NCBI GenBank assembly: GCA_029210085.1
Contig: JARGPP010000022.1
Coordinates: 1-33,660 of the forward strand
DNA from: Legionellaceae bacterium
GTDB lineage: Bacteria; Pseudomonadota; Gammaproteobacteria; Legionellales; Legionellaceae
Length of the DNA stretch: 33,660 nt
Direction: 5' to 3'
Each line of letters opens with the position of its first letter. Within the stretch, counting starts at the first letter, position 1. The translations under genes were made by a program, and so were the position numbers. The notes under the pieces were generated by a model. It was not told the origin of the DNA. It made no database searches and saw nothing but the letters and a program-made list of their open reading frames with translations. Below, one piece after another: positions 1 to 8,293 of this stretch.

Positions 1-92
1 CGTTCTTTACCATCTGAACTGTCTCTATGGCGAGCTTCAAGCTCTGCTTTTTCTTCTTCTGTTATGTGTATTCTTTTCATGCTGCGAAGCAT
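1..92 (-). CDS. IS630-family transposase, N-terminal fragment
   Basis: The first 30 codons read MLRSMKRIHITEEEKAELEA and then RHRDSSDGKE. This matches the N-terminal helix-turn-helix start of IS630 transposases, which typically begin MKRIHLTxxEKAxLExxHRxxxDGR. Two in-frame ATGs are possible, at 92 and at 80; the second gives the family-typical MKRIH start. The gene runs off the left edge, so neither the DDE catalytic domain nor its integrity can be judged. It is identical to the fragment at 33569-33660. Confidence 0.75.
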   Translation of the reverse strand, partial: MLRSMKRIHITEEEKAELEARHRDSSDGKE

Positions 93-141
93 GATCCTCT
101 CAACATGAAAAATCAAGCATTTTCAAAGATCACGGGTATAT
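1..141 (-). mobile_element. IS630-type element, 5' end (cut by window edge)
   Basis: This is the terminal part of an IS630-family insertion sequence, read leftwards off the window. The 141 bases are an exact reverse complement of 33520-33660, and identity stops at base 142. The element end appears to lie at about 137-141, next to a TATA run, which fits the TA target preference of IS630 elements. The rest of the element is outside the window. Because the identity is exactly 141 bases, this probably marks an assembly break at a multicopy IS. Confidence 0.8.
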
Positions 142-202
142 GTATTTAAAACGTTGTGTGCTTCCGGTGAGTGCGATTTGAAAAATAAATTTTCTTGCGT
201 TT

Positions 203-1386
203 TCAAAGAGATGAGATCAAGTTACGTGCCATCATAAACCCTTTTATAGTGTTTCTTAATTCAATGGCGCTACATTTATTTTTAATCAAATGCGCGTAAG
301 GTAAGTGATTTAGTAGTCGTTTGAGTGCATAAGCTGAAATATCTAAGCTTTCTGCAATGGTAATAAAGGTTCGCCGTAAATCATGAACGGTAAACTGAAT
401 ATTTGAAATTTCGGTGACTTTAGCCATGAGTTTACGTGGTTCAATGATATGCCCTGCAGCGCCGGGTCCAGGAAACACATAAGCATTGATGTGATCTTTT
501 TTGCGTGATTCAAGCAACGTATATAAGTAATCAGAAAGGGGTAGGGTATGGGGTTCATTATTTTTGGTTTCGATGATGGTGAGTGTTTTAGCTGTGAGAT
601 CGACTTGTTCCCATTTTAACTGGGCGGCTTCTTGGCGACGTAGCCTAGTTAATAAAATCAATAAGAGATAATCTTTGAGCGTTGTATTGGGTAATTGGTT
701 CAGTGCATCATACCAAGGCGCGATTTCATGGGATTTAATAAACGTTTGACGGCGCTCAATGCGATACCAGGCTCGAGTCTGTGATAAACGATTAACAGGG
801 TTTTCAGGGATGAGTGATCTGCCTGCTGCATCTTCATATTGGCCTGCAGCAAAATTAAATAAAGCACGTAAAACACGCATTGCTAAATGGCATAGGCTTC
901 GCCATGTTCACTGCCTAATTTTTTATGATGTTTCGCAATTTTATCTTTGGTAATTGAGAGTAGTGGTTTGTTGCGCCAAGTTGGGAATGCTTTATTGATA
1001 ATTTGCTTGTAATCCCTGAGTGTGGAGGTTTTTAAGGATTTTCTAACGTCAATGTAATCGTTAAATACATTACTTAATGTTATGTCTCGTATTTTTGAGG
1101 TTTGTTTTTCTGCGAAGGGATCAAAGTCCATGGCAATTTGGCCCAATAGTTTTTGTGCTTCTTTTCGTGCCATTTCAACAGTGAGTTCAGGGTAGCGTCC
1201 TAAAGTGATTCGAGAGAGTTTGTTGTTGATAAGTTTTTCGAGAAAGAATGCTTTGGTGCCACCAGATGTGATACGGACACCAAAGTCTTTTAGGTTGTCA
1301 TTGTAATAACGTTTTTGAGTGCTTTTTCCAATTTCTTTGATGAGAGGGACGGGGAGTTTATCAACAACTGATTTTGTAACCTTCAC
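203..1386 (-). pseudogene. tyrosine integrase (DUF4102 type), frameshifted
   Basis: This was a phage or island integrase of the P4-like group. The 883-1386 part encodes the N-terminal arm-binding domain (start MKVTKSVVDKLPVP, with FGVRITSGGTKAF) and the beginning of the core-binding domain. It ends in a stop after GEAYAI. The 203-880 part continues in another frame from MRVLRALFNFAAGQ and contains two catalytic motifs, TRLRRQEA (Arg 81 of this part) and HDLRRT (His 166, Arg 169). Adding one A near 886-889 joins them as AYANLAMRVLRALFNF, so a single-base deletion explains the break. After LLNH the usual GYI segment with the catalytic tyrosine is missing and the tail is unrelated. The gene starts 160 bases from a tRNA 3' fragment and reads away from it. 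I infer a dead integrase; its target was probably tRNA-Thr. Confidence 0.85.
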
Positions 1387-1545
1387 TTTTTGCTTCCATT
1401 TGAGTGCGTGTCGAATATGTGTCGAAGAATCGGTTAAAATATGATAAAAGACTTTATAACTAATTAAAAGAATAATCTATTGATATATAAAGGATAATAA
1501 AAGAAATTAAAGCTGTGTCGAAATGACTAAAAGTGGCCATTTCTT

Positions 1546-1592
1546 AATTTGTAATCAATAGGTCGGGCGTTCGATTCGTCTCAACGGCACCA
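1546..1592 (+). other. tRNA-Thr(UGU) 3'-half, attachment-site remnant
   Basis: This stretch reads as the 3' part of a tRNA: the anticodon loop TTTGTAA, the variable stretch ending AGGTC, a T-arm GGGCG-TTCGATT-CGTCT, then CAACGGC, a discriminator A and CCA. It parallels bacterial tRNA-Thr(UGU), whose anticodon region reads CTTGTAATCA and which ends GGCACCA. No acceptor 5' strand or D-arm precedes it, so it is not a complete gene. A 3' tRNA fragment beside an integrase is the classic footprint of site-specific integration. Given its orientation, the element should extend to the left and ordinary chromosome should resume after 1592. Confidence 0.7.
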
Positions 1593-1764
1593 AGAAAATG
1601 GCTCTTCTCGTATTTACCCCTATCTGCTATTAATTCATAAAAATAGGGATTCGTCCGGACTTGCCTCCTAACCTTGATTTAAGAATTCCTTAATATAGAT
1701 ATTTTACAATGCAAAAATTATCTTCAATAAGTTCAATATATTCTCTTAATGAGGCGGAGGCATA

Positions 1765-3189
1765 ATGAAAGATTGGTTGAAACGCTTTTACGGCCCAAAA
1801 GATAGCGTTACCTTAACTTTAGATGGGCAAACCTTTCCACTTAAAGACTGTGTTGAATTAGGGGGCGGGCACGAAAAGACAGTGTTTAAACTCAAAGGTC
1901 AGTCTCAATGCTTTTTTATACCACATAATTACCGAAATGAAGCAGATTGGAATGATAAAATTGAAGATGAAAAAATGCTACTTGACCAAATCAGCGAGTT
2001 AGGGTTAAAAACACAACGTTTTGAAATAGAACCGCTGGTAATTAAAGAACCAGACCAGCCAGATTATGAAATTAAGGTGTTGATAGCCCAAGACTTCGAA
2101 GATTTGTGTAAAAAGGAATCCTTAGTTATTTACGATAAGAAGAGCACGAAAAAAGTTATTGGTGAAAGGTTTGACCTCATCGCTCTCAAAGATAAGTTAG
2201 TTGATAAACAGTATGCTCAACAATTGTTAGAAAAAATTATCAATGAATATGCTGTTGCATTGACCTTTAAATTACCAACCAGCACTGTAGTCGGTTGCCA
2301 TATGGATGATAGTGAACATATTTGTTTTGAGTTACCCAAGAACGCAGATCTGCCGCCAGTAGCACGGTTTATGTTTTGGGATGTTGTGAGTGACTTTTAT
2401 GGGGCAGCTCCTTGCCCAAGGGTCCCAACCTTAAAAAGCCTTAAGAGCGGCAATGAGCAAACAAGTGATACTGAGTTGTCTGGGCTAAAGACTCTTACCA
2501 ATACAGTTGTTTGCGCAATGGGGGTAATCGACTCTAGAGAAAATGAACTTGCAAAACCTCAAGATTATTGGAGTTTTTATGATGCAATTGAAGATGCCTT
2601 GTTGAAAGCACTAAATGATGATGCATTTCTCAACCAATCGTTAATACATACCAGAGAAGTCGTTATTAGGTATTTAAATAATGCCCTTGATGAGCTGAAT
2701 CGAGAAGGGCTTGAGTTGGATAGCGATAAGTGTTTTGAAGTTATCTTGTCTGTGATAACCACTGGCAATCTAGATTTACTTAAGCGAGTGTTTCAGATCA
2801 AACCAAAAGCGTTTGAAGTATCACAAGAAATGTTTGACCTGCTTATCCATTCTGCCAAAGACTATGATAATAAGCTTATTACTGACTTCCTAGAAGAGAA
2901 GTTAAAGCTAAAAGGAATCGCTGACAATCCGGAAAAAGATAAAACTGTCAGTAACAAAAAGCAGGTGTCTAGCCCTGGACTTTGTATTCTTTATGGTGTT
3001 GGCATGATGGGTGGTGGAGCAGCATTATGTTTGTTGGCTGCTCTGACAATGAAGCCCATCATAGCTGTGATAGGCGTTGTCGCAATAGTGCTGGGTGGTA
3101 TTGGTTTAGCTCATACGTATGGATTTTTTAGTAAAAGTGAGGGAAGTGTCACTGAAGAAACAGATAATATACCAGCTTATCAATGTTAA
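1765..3189 (+). CDS. kinase-like protein with C-terminal membrane hairpin
   Basis: I do not recognise a named family for this 474-residue protein. A strong ribosome site (GGCGGAGG) precedes the ATG by four bases. Residues 31-45 (ELGGGHEKTVFKLKG) resemble the glycine-rich nucleotide loop of protein kinases. Residues 174-212 include GCHMDDSEHICFEL and RFMFWDVVSDFYG, which loosely recall a catalytic loop and DFG region, but the key residues are not convincingly placed. Residues 331-375 are helical and might be one ankyrin-like unit. Two hydrophobic segments lie at about 405-427 and 430-452, followed by a polar tail. The gene is monocistronic and flanked by repeat-rich DNA. A kinase-fold, membrane-targeted effector is possible; this is inference. 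Confidence 0.5.
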   Translation: MKDWLKRFYGPKDSVTLTLDGQTFPLKDCVELGGGHEKTVFKLKGQSQCFFIPHNYRNEADWNDKIEDEKMLLDQISELGLKTQRFEIEPLVIKEPDQPDYEIKVLIAQDFEDLCKKESLVIYDKKSTKKVIGERFDLIALKDKLVDKQYAQQLLEKIINEYAVALTFKLPTSTVVGCHMDDSEHICFELPKNADLPPVARFMFWDVVSDFYGAAPCPRVPTLKSLKSGNEQTSDTELSGLKTLTNTVVCAMGVIDSRENELAKPQDYWSFYDAIEDALLKALNDDAFLNQSLIHTREVVIRYLNNALDELNREGLELDSDKCFEVILSVITTGNLDLLKRVFQIKPKAFEVSQEMFDLLIHSAKDYDNKLITDFLEEKLKLKGIADNPEKDKTVSNKKQVSSPGLCILYGVGMMGGGAALCLLAALTMKPIIAVIGVVAIVLGGIGLAHTYGFFSKSEGSVTEETDNIPAYQC

Positions 3190-3280
3190 CTGACCTATAT
3201 AAAAATGTTAACGCCATAGGGGGCAGGGCCTGAGAGATCGACAGTTATTATTTCAGGATTATGCTCTCACATAGATTCTT

Positions 3281-3300
3281 CAGGGTCAGACCCTGACCCC
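3281..3300. repeat. GGGTCA-type palindrome
   Basis: The stretch contains GGGTCA, a five-base spacer, and TGACCC, so it can fold as a short hairpin. It belongs to the GGGTCA-containing repeats scattered through this window. It lies in the 320-base gap between the kinase-like gene and the porin gene; apart from this and the hairpin at 3399-3432 I see nothing else in that gap. Confidence 0.6.
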
Positions 3301-3398
3301 GATGTTCAAAGCAAAAAATGGTATTTTAAAATCAGAATGCTTGCTAATGAGTCACATGATGTACCTGCTCTGCGGTGGGAGCCTAGCTTAGGAAGAAA

Positions 3399-3432
3399 GG
3401 AACCAAATCTATTGTTTAATAGATTTGGTTCC
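3399..3432. repeat. perfect 15-bp hairpin upstream of the porin gene
   Basis: GGAACCAAATCTATT pairs perfectly with AATAGATTTGGTTCC around a four-base GTTT loop. No T-tract follows on either strand, so it is not an obvious intrinsic terminator. It ends 77 bases before the porin start codon, so it may lie in that gene's 5' leader. An 18-base part of it, CAAATCTATTGTTTAATA (3404-3421), recurs as a direct repeat at 4521-4538 just past the porin gene. Confidence 0.75.
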
Positions 3433-3509
3433 ATTACATGAGTTCTATTTCTTGCTAAAACCCCTCTTTCTATGGAAGTCTTCAAGTCTTCAATAATAAA
3501 AAAAAGAAA

Positions 3510-4484
3510 ATGAAAATGAAATTAAATAAGCTTACAGCCGCACTATTTTGTTGCAGTATACACCCCGCGTTTGCAGGTACAATGGGTATTGCATGTGACA
3601 ACTCAAATGTTGAAACCCCTTGTGCAAGCACTGCTTGGAGTTTTGCCGGTAACGCTTTATATTTAGAACCCTCTTTCCCTGCATTTGCATGGACCAATCA
3701 ACGTATTGGAACGGATTCATTAGGTAACAATGTTCAGGTTTATGGTACAGAGCCTGAATATAATTGGGGATTTTTCTTGGAAGGTGCTTATCATTTTAAC
3801 CAGGACAAAGATCTTCTTTTAAATATTTATTATTATGATGATACAACTCAAGGGACTGATAAACTGGCTCTTGGTGGCACAGGAAAACGAGCCATCACCT
3901 CTAGTTGGGTTGCTGCTAATTTTGAACTGGGTCAAGCACTTCATATTGGTGAAGCAAATGATATTCGTCTTCACGGTGGCGTACAGTATGCACGTATTTA
4001 TTCAAAATCTAACTTCTCCCAAGTAATTAACGTTGGAAACCCTATTGCTGGATTGCCCCCAGTAGGTCCGATATTAGGCATAGTCGATGATGTATTTAAT
4101 GGGTTTGGTCCACGTATAGGCGCTGACTTAGGGTATAAACTGTCCAATCTTTGGAGTCGCGTCGATGGTTTTCATGTTTATACAAATGGGGCTATTGCTT
4201 TATTGGCGGGTAAAAACACATATACGGCTTCCATTTTAGGTGCCACACCAATAGCTTCTGGCAATGCGTATCGAACTGTTAATACTGTCATTCCAGAAAT
4301 TGACTTAAAACTTGGCGTTGACTACGTATATACTATTGCTCAAGGTAATTTAACCTTTGATGCAGGTTGGCTGTGGGTTGATTATATTTCAGCGGCAAGC
4401 TACTGGACAGGAGGATCGGGCAACGGTGATGCAACGTTCCAAGGTTTATATTTCGGCTTAAAATGGAAAGGACAACTTGTATAA
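3510..4484 (+). CDS. Legionella-type major outer membrane protein (porin)
   Basis: This 324-residue protein fits the Legionella_OMP family (PF05150), the beta-barrel porins that dominate the outer membrane of Legionella. It has a signal peptide with likely cleavage after residue 22 (HPAFA, then G). The mature start GTMGIACDNSNVETPCASTAW matches the family's GTMG...C...PC..TAWD pattern, including the paired cysteines. Alternating hydrophobic strands with many aromatic and glycine residues run to FGLKWKGQLV at the end, as in a barrel closing strand. The second ATG (residue 3) is an equally possible start; no strong ribosome site is visible. The gene is monocistronic and bracketed by an 18-base direct repeat (3404-3421 and 4521-4538). 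In Legionella such proteins contribute to attachment and permeability; that role here is by family. Confidence 0.85.
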   Translation: MKMKLNKLTAALFCCSIHPAFAGTMGIACDNSNVETPCASTAWSFAGNALYLEPSFPAFAWTNQRIGTDSLGNNVQVYGTEPEYNWGFFLEGAYHFNQDKDLLLNIYYYDDTTQGTDKLALGGTGKRAITSSWVAANFELGQALHIGEANDIRLHGGVQYARIYSKSNFSQVINVGNPIAGLPPVGPILGIVDDVFNGFGPRIGADLGYKLSNLWSRVDGFHVYTNGAIALLAGKNTYTASILGATPIASGNAYRTVNTVIPEIDLKLGVDYVYTIAQGNLTFDAGWLWVDYISAASYWTGGSGNGDATFQGLYFGLKWKGQLV

Positions 4485-4514
4485 TCATGTCTACAAAGAA
4501 AGAGGGCATAAGAA

Positions 4515-4609
4515 AAGGGTCAAATCTATTGTTTAATAACTAAAGCATTAGTAGGCTAATTTTTTGATTCATGACATGCCCTAGATAAATGAAAACAGAT
4601 TTGAACCCC
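4515..4609. repeat. GGGTCAAATCT ... AGATTTGAACCCC inverted pair
   Basis: AGGGTCAAATCT near 4516-4527 is mirrored by AGATTTGAACCCC near 4597-4609, an imperfect inverted pair about 95 bases across. The left arm includes the 18-base CAAATCTATTGTTTAATA shared with the hairpin at 3404-3421. The right arm includes AAATGAAAACAGATTTGA (4588-4605), which recurs exactly at 6186-6203. The pair lies between the convergent porin and acyltransferase genes and might also act as a transcription end. Confidence 0.6.
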
Positions 4610-4644
4610 CTGTCTCTTTAATTAAATAATTATTAACCAATAAA

Positions 4645-5913
4645 TTAAAAGGGAAGCCCTGGCTCGAGGTTAATTTTTTGATGTACTGATGCTTCTAAGC
4701 CAGGCACTTCTTCTTCAAGCGCTTCAATTCTTGATTGAATTTCATTTTGAAGCATATCTGTATTTTGAACAAATATATTTCTTTTTCTGAAAGCTTCAAG
4801 CGTTATCGTGTCTACCTGATCAGATTTAGTAGATACTATTTTAGAAGCTGCGTTGCTTGGTACCAAGTGTTTTTCATCAAAGGTCACGTATTGCGACTGT
4901 CTAATTTGAACTAAGTCATTATTATCGTTTGCTTTTTCACGTGCAGAAATTAGTCTTTTCTGATATCTCTTAAGTTGTTCCATTTCAGCCTTATTCTTCC
5001 AAATAGCTAAATGATGACCGCACTTGATTTCTTCTTTAACCATTTGAGTGGTTTCAGGTGTCAGTTTTTGAACCCTGGCAAAAGCATATATTTCAGCGTT
5101 GATAAGCTCCAGTTTCTCAATGGGAGAAAGTGCCTTATTGGCTTCTTTCTGATGAACATCAACTTCACCACAGAATATGAATTGAACATTGTTAACCAAA
5201 AAGGCTGAAAAAAAAGCTCTAAAGAGTGTGTGATTACGCCATGAAACAGGGATAAACGAGTATTCAAGTGCTGTGACCCCTTCGATTCGATAGAGTTTAA
5301 CCGGTTTGTCTTTAACAAGTGCCACAATGCCTGTGCCATCAAAAATGGGCTGGGGGGGGGCTCCTAATTTATCAAAACTTCCAGTTGGGAAGAAGGTCAC
5401 ATTTTCACCGCGATCAATTGCGTTACATGACTCTACCAACACCTGGAAGTTGTCTCCTTTTTTGGTTGGGTCTTGCGCGTCGGCTTCAACCATAATGACG
5501 TTAAAAAGTGCTAAAAATGCTTTAGCTCCAGGAACTCCATTAAACATAGTCGTTGTCGGAAAGCGAGGAGGATTACCAACATGTTTGGCACCATAAACAA
5601 AGGCTTCCCAACCCGTATAATGTTTCACAATTGCGGATAACTCACCCTCACCACCTTCAATAACCATATCACCTTGAGTTGTGAGCATCATATTGGCATA
5701 CATGGTCATAAAGCCCGCTACGACACGAGCAGTTCTATTTTGAAGTTTAATGTCATGACACGTTTCCGCATGCTTTATTAATAAAGTTGTTAAAATGGTC
5801 ATTCCAACAACTGCCATGGGGATTAAATAAGGTAAGTAATTTGACTCATCCGAGGCACCTGTCTCTACATAAAATAACTTATCAGTATCTTCAGGCGAAT
5901 AGAAAAAACTCAT
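4645..5913 (-). CDS. PlsC-like acyltransferase-fold membrane protein
   Basis: This 422-residue protein has motifs resembling glycerolipid acyltransferases, which move acyl chains onto lysophospholipids. Residues 29-46 form one transmembrane segment. A block-I-like site is HYTGWE (His 98, Glu 103), an HX4E variant of the usual HX4D. A block-II-like stretch, FNGVPGAKAFLALFNVI, is near 124-140. Block III is represented by FFPTGSF at 174-180, followed by an IFDGTGIVAL stretch and KPVKLYRIEG. The C-terminal 150 residues are charged, helical and not part of the usual enzyme. A substrate cannot be assigned. It could be a lipid-modifying enzyme or an effector with this fold. An exact 18-base direct repeat brackets the gene (4588-4605 and 6186-6203). 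Confidence 0.55.
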   Translation of the reverse strand: MSFFYSPEDTDKLFYVETGASDESNYLPYLIPMAVVGMTILTTLLIKHAETCHDIKLQNRTARVVAGFMTMYANMMLTTQGDMVIEGGEGELSAIVKHYTGWEAFVYGAKHVGNPPRFPTTTMFNGVPGAKAFLALFNVIMVEADAQDPTKKGDNFQVLVESCNAIDRGENVTFFPTGSFDKLGAPPQPIFDGTGIVALVKDKPVKLYRIEGVTALEYSFIPVSWRNHTLFRAFFSAFLVNNVQFIFCGEVDVHQKEANKALSPIEKLELINAEIYAFARVQKLTPETTQMVKEEIKCGHHLAIWKNKAEMEQLKRYQKRLISAREKANDNNDLVQIRQSQYVTFDEKHLVPSNAASKIVSTKSDQVDTITLEAFRKRNIFVQNTDMLQNEIQSRIEALEEEVPGLEASVHQKINLEPGLPF

Positions 5914-6105
5914 AGTAATAAATCCTTTTAAAACGAAAGCAGAATACCATTTAGAGCCGTTGTATCATATATTGCTTGTACTAATTCGTCCATGATATTT
6001 CTAGACAGTATTTACATCGGTGTTAGGATGAGTAGCGCATTGTTTCAAGGTATAGTTTAATGGGGTTGATGCTTTCAGAATTTAAAAATAAGTTTATATT
6101 ACACT

Positions 6106-6165
6106 GGGGTCGGGGCTTTCACTTTGCGTTTTATTCCAAAAATTTAAGATGTAAGCCCCGACTCC
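6106..6165. repeat. palindromic repeat GGGGTCGGGGCTT / AAGCCCCGACTCC
   Basis: GGGGTCGGGGCTT at 6106-6118 pairs with AAGCCCCGACTCC at 6153-6165, with 12 of 13 positions matching and a 34-base AT-rich loop. The first arm recurs at 7077-7089. This is the main content of the 305-base gap 5914-6218 upstream of the acyltransferase gene. The gap also holds AAATGAAAACAGATTTGA at 6186-6203, a copy of 4588-4605. Confidence 0.65.
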
Positions 6166-6185
6166 ATATGTGTTAACGGTTAGAA

Positions 6186-6203
6186 AAATGAAAACAGATT
6201 TGA
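6186..6203. repeat. 18-base direct repeat, copy 2
   Basis: AAATGAAAACAGATTTGA is identical to 4588-4605, and both copies run into a C-rich tail (CCCC...TGTC). The two copies sit either side of the PlsC-like gene. Confidence 0.7.
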
Positions 6204-6218
6204 CCCCATTGTCCGTTG

Positions 6219-6839
6219 TCAGCTGGTATTATTAGGCCGATTTTCTCGATCTTCATTAGTTTTATGACCTTCATTCCGTAGTTGATTGACCCTTGATTTT
6301 AATTGCTTGTGTGCATTTTGCGTTCCTTCTGACAGTTCTGGTGATCTTGATGAAGGTGTTTGCGCTGTATGATTTGAGTCTTGTGTGAGCGCTTGATCCG
6401 GTTGATTGCGCCATTGACTGAGAAAAGCTTTCAAATCTTTTTGCAAACGCATGCCTGTTTTAGATTTAAGTGCACCATGTCTTTTAGCACCTTCGGTGTT
6501 AAATGCTACGTCTAACATATTATATCCGCCTAAGTTTTCTGAAACTTCTCTCACATGCTCAAAAACATCTGTTGGGTAGTGTCTGGCATTGTCATTGAGC
6601 ACAGATTTCATAAATTGAATTAATAATTGATTGGGTTTTTCTTTTGTGGCCGTTAAAGGTAGCTCACCTGGGTAATCCTCCCAAAAATAATTGCTGTTAA
6701 AAGTAGAATTTTCTCGTAACCTATGCCGGAGGAGATTCTGCATGAAAAAGTCAAAATTTAGTGATAGTAAAATCATGTCAATATTAAAACAAGCTGAAGC
6801 AGGGGTACCTGTTTCTGAGCTTTGTAGAGAACATGGCAT
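6219..6839 (-). pseudogene. truncated gene fused to antisense of IS3 remnant
   Basis: The open frame is 206 codons, but about its first 30 codons (MPCSLQSSETGTPASACFNI onwards) are simply the opposite strand of an IS3 orfA remnant. The original protein seems to begin around NSNYFWEDYPGELPLTATKE, near base 6700. The remaining part has a helical middle (LLIQFMKSVLNDNARHY, then GAKRHGALKSKTGMRLQKDL) and a polar tail rich in Ser, Gln and Asn. I do not recognise a family. The most economical reading is a gene whose 5' end was removed when the IS3 element arrived. No ribosome site or promoter supports the present ATG. A new gene made by the fusion is possible but less likely. Confidence 0.5.
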
Positions 6840-7076
6840 GAGCTCAGCAGCCTTTTATTAATGGCGCTCAAAATATAGAGGCCTAGAACTTTCTATGATG
6901 ACGCGCTTGAAAGAATTAGAGGCTGAAATAGTCGTCTGAAGAAAATGTATGCTGAAGAGCATCTGAAGTCAGATATTCTGAAAGATGTTTTAGAAAAAAA
7001 GTAACAAGGCCATCGGAACGGCGCCTGCTCGCGAAACAAGTGGTTCGCGAGCATTTAATTTCTATTAGCCGCGCCT
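6742..7076 (+). pseudogene. IS3-family orfA with start of orfB, decayed
   Basis: The frame begins MKKSKFSDSKIMSILKQAEA followed by GVPVSELCREHGMSSAAFY, the helix-turn-helix of IS3-family orfA. A ribosome site (GGAGGAG) lies just upstream. An in-frame TAA at 6859-6861 replaces the usual Lys codon before WRSKYRGLELS, and one base is missing near 6928, after which MYAEEHLKSDILKDVLEKK is recovered. At 6994-7001 the run A7G, typical of the orfA/orfB programmed -1 frameshift, is intact. OrfB follows as VTRPSERRLLAKQVVREHLI and continues as SISRA until the sequence changes into a palindromic repeat at 7077. Most of orfB and its DDE domain are absent, so the element cannot move on its own. Confidence 0.85.
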
Positions 7077-7156
7077 GGGGTCGGGGCTTGCAGCGTGCGT
7101 TTCATGCAAGATGCACGCTACAAGACCGAGGACTTAAAGTTCAAGTTCTGACCCTA
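7077..7156. repeat. palindromic repeat abutting the IS3 remnant
   Basis: GGGGTCGGGGCTTG opens this unit, the same arm as at 6106-6118. An internal hairpin pairs AGCGTGC with GCACGCT near 7092-7119. CAAGTTCTGACCCT near 7143-7155 is a loose inverse of the opening arm. The IS3 orfB reading frame stops matching exactly where this repeat begins, so the junction may be the point of insertion or recombination. Confidence 0.55.
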
Positions 7157-7185
7157 ATGATGCCAATGGCTCCAATCAGCTCAGA

Positions 7186-8205
7186 TTAAATGTCAACAAG
7201 CCCTAATAGATTACGGGCAAACGAGAGGACAGTTTCCTCCTTTGTATTAAAAGCTGTCATCAATCGAACAATGTTTTCTTCATTATTCCAAATAGAAAAT
7301 TCATGAGAATTTTGTAATGGTTCAATTAGATTTTCTGGTAATTTTGCAAAAACTGCATTGGTCTCTACTGGCATGACAATTTCAACATGACCGCTAATTT
7401 TATTTGCTAACATAGTTGCCATATCATTAGCATTTTTTGCATTTTTATACCATAGGTCATCTAATAACAGTGGTATGAATTGTGCTGATATATAACGCAT
7501 TTTAGAACTTAATTGTAATAATTGTTTATGGATATATGGAGTTTTTGCTGTGAATGCTTTAGCTGAAAATACTACAGCTTCCGCGCTCATTAATCCATTT
7601 TTGGTACCGCCAAATGAAAGTACATCAACACCACAATCCATCGTCATTTCTCTTAAAGAGCAGCCTAGGGCAACAGCGGCATTTGCAAGACGTGCGCCAT
7701 CCATATGCAACTGCATACTATATTGATGACAAACATGGCTAATCGCTCTAATTTCCTCGAGCGTATAAACGGTTCCCCATTCAGTACATTGTGTCAATGA
7801 AACCACTTTTGGCTGAACACGGTGAACCGTATCGTATTCTTTTAGTAACGATAATATTTGCATGGGTGTGATTTTGCCTTGTGTGGCCGGTAAGGCAAGC
7901 AATTTAATACCAAGCAGACGTTCAATAGCACCGCATTCATCCATATGCACATGGGCTGTATCAGCACATATAATTGCTTGGTGAGAGTCTGTGACTGCAC
8001 CTAATGATAATAAGTTACTGGCACTGCCTGTTTGGGTAAAAAATACTTCTATGTCATTACCAAAATGTTGCTTAAATAAAGCTTTAGCATTACGAGTTAT
8101 GTCATCTTGAGCATAGGCATATTGGTGCTCAGAAGAGAGTTGACCTAAAAAGGAAAGTACTTCAGGGTGAGCAGGTGCATTATTGTCACTGATAAAATTT
8201 TGCAT
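7186..8205 (-). CDS. ltaE: L-threonine aldolase (PLP-dependent)
   Basis: This cytosolic fold-type I PLP enzyme of the beta-eliminating lyase / threonine aldolase family (PF01212) splits L-threonine or allo-threonine into glycine and acetaldehyde. The 339-residue length is normal. The expected motifs are present: FFTQTGSASNLLSL near the cofactor phosphate, HMDGARLANA at 167-176 with Asp 169 to contact the PLP ring nitrogen, and SFGGTKNG at 197-204 with Lys 202 as the Schiff-base lysine. The product call is solid; the symbol follows the E. coli name and substrate specificity is not proven. The gene stands alone, divergent from bax across a repeat-containing gap. It could support glycine and one-carbon supply. 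Confidence 0.88.
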   Translation of the reverse strand: MQNFISDNNAPAHPEVLSFLGQLSSEHQYAYAQDDITRNAKALFKQHFGNDIEVFFTQTGSASNLLSLGAVTDSHQAIICADTAHVHMDECGAIERLLGIKLLALPATQGKITPMQILSLLKEYDTVHRVQPKVVSLTQCTEWGTVYTLEEIRAISHVCHQYSMQLHMDGARLANAAVALGCSLREMTMDCGVDVLSFGGTKNGLMSAEAVVFSAKAFTAKTPYIHKQLLQLSSKMRYISAQFIPLLLDDLWYKNAKNANDMATMLANKISGHVEIVMPVETNAVFAKLPENLIEPLQNSHEFSIWNNEENIVRLMTAFNTKEETVLSFARNLLGLVDI

Positions 8206-8293
8206 ATAAATCTCTCTACTTAAAAATTGAAGCTGTTCTACCAGCTGTGCCAGGGTCGGTTGATATTTAATCCACTAAAGCTTGAAAGTAATT

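Noticed and set aside
1500-1592. A complete tRNA-Thr gene.
   Set aside because: Only the anticodon loop to CCA is present; there is no 5' acceptor strand matching CAACGGC and no D-arm.
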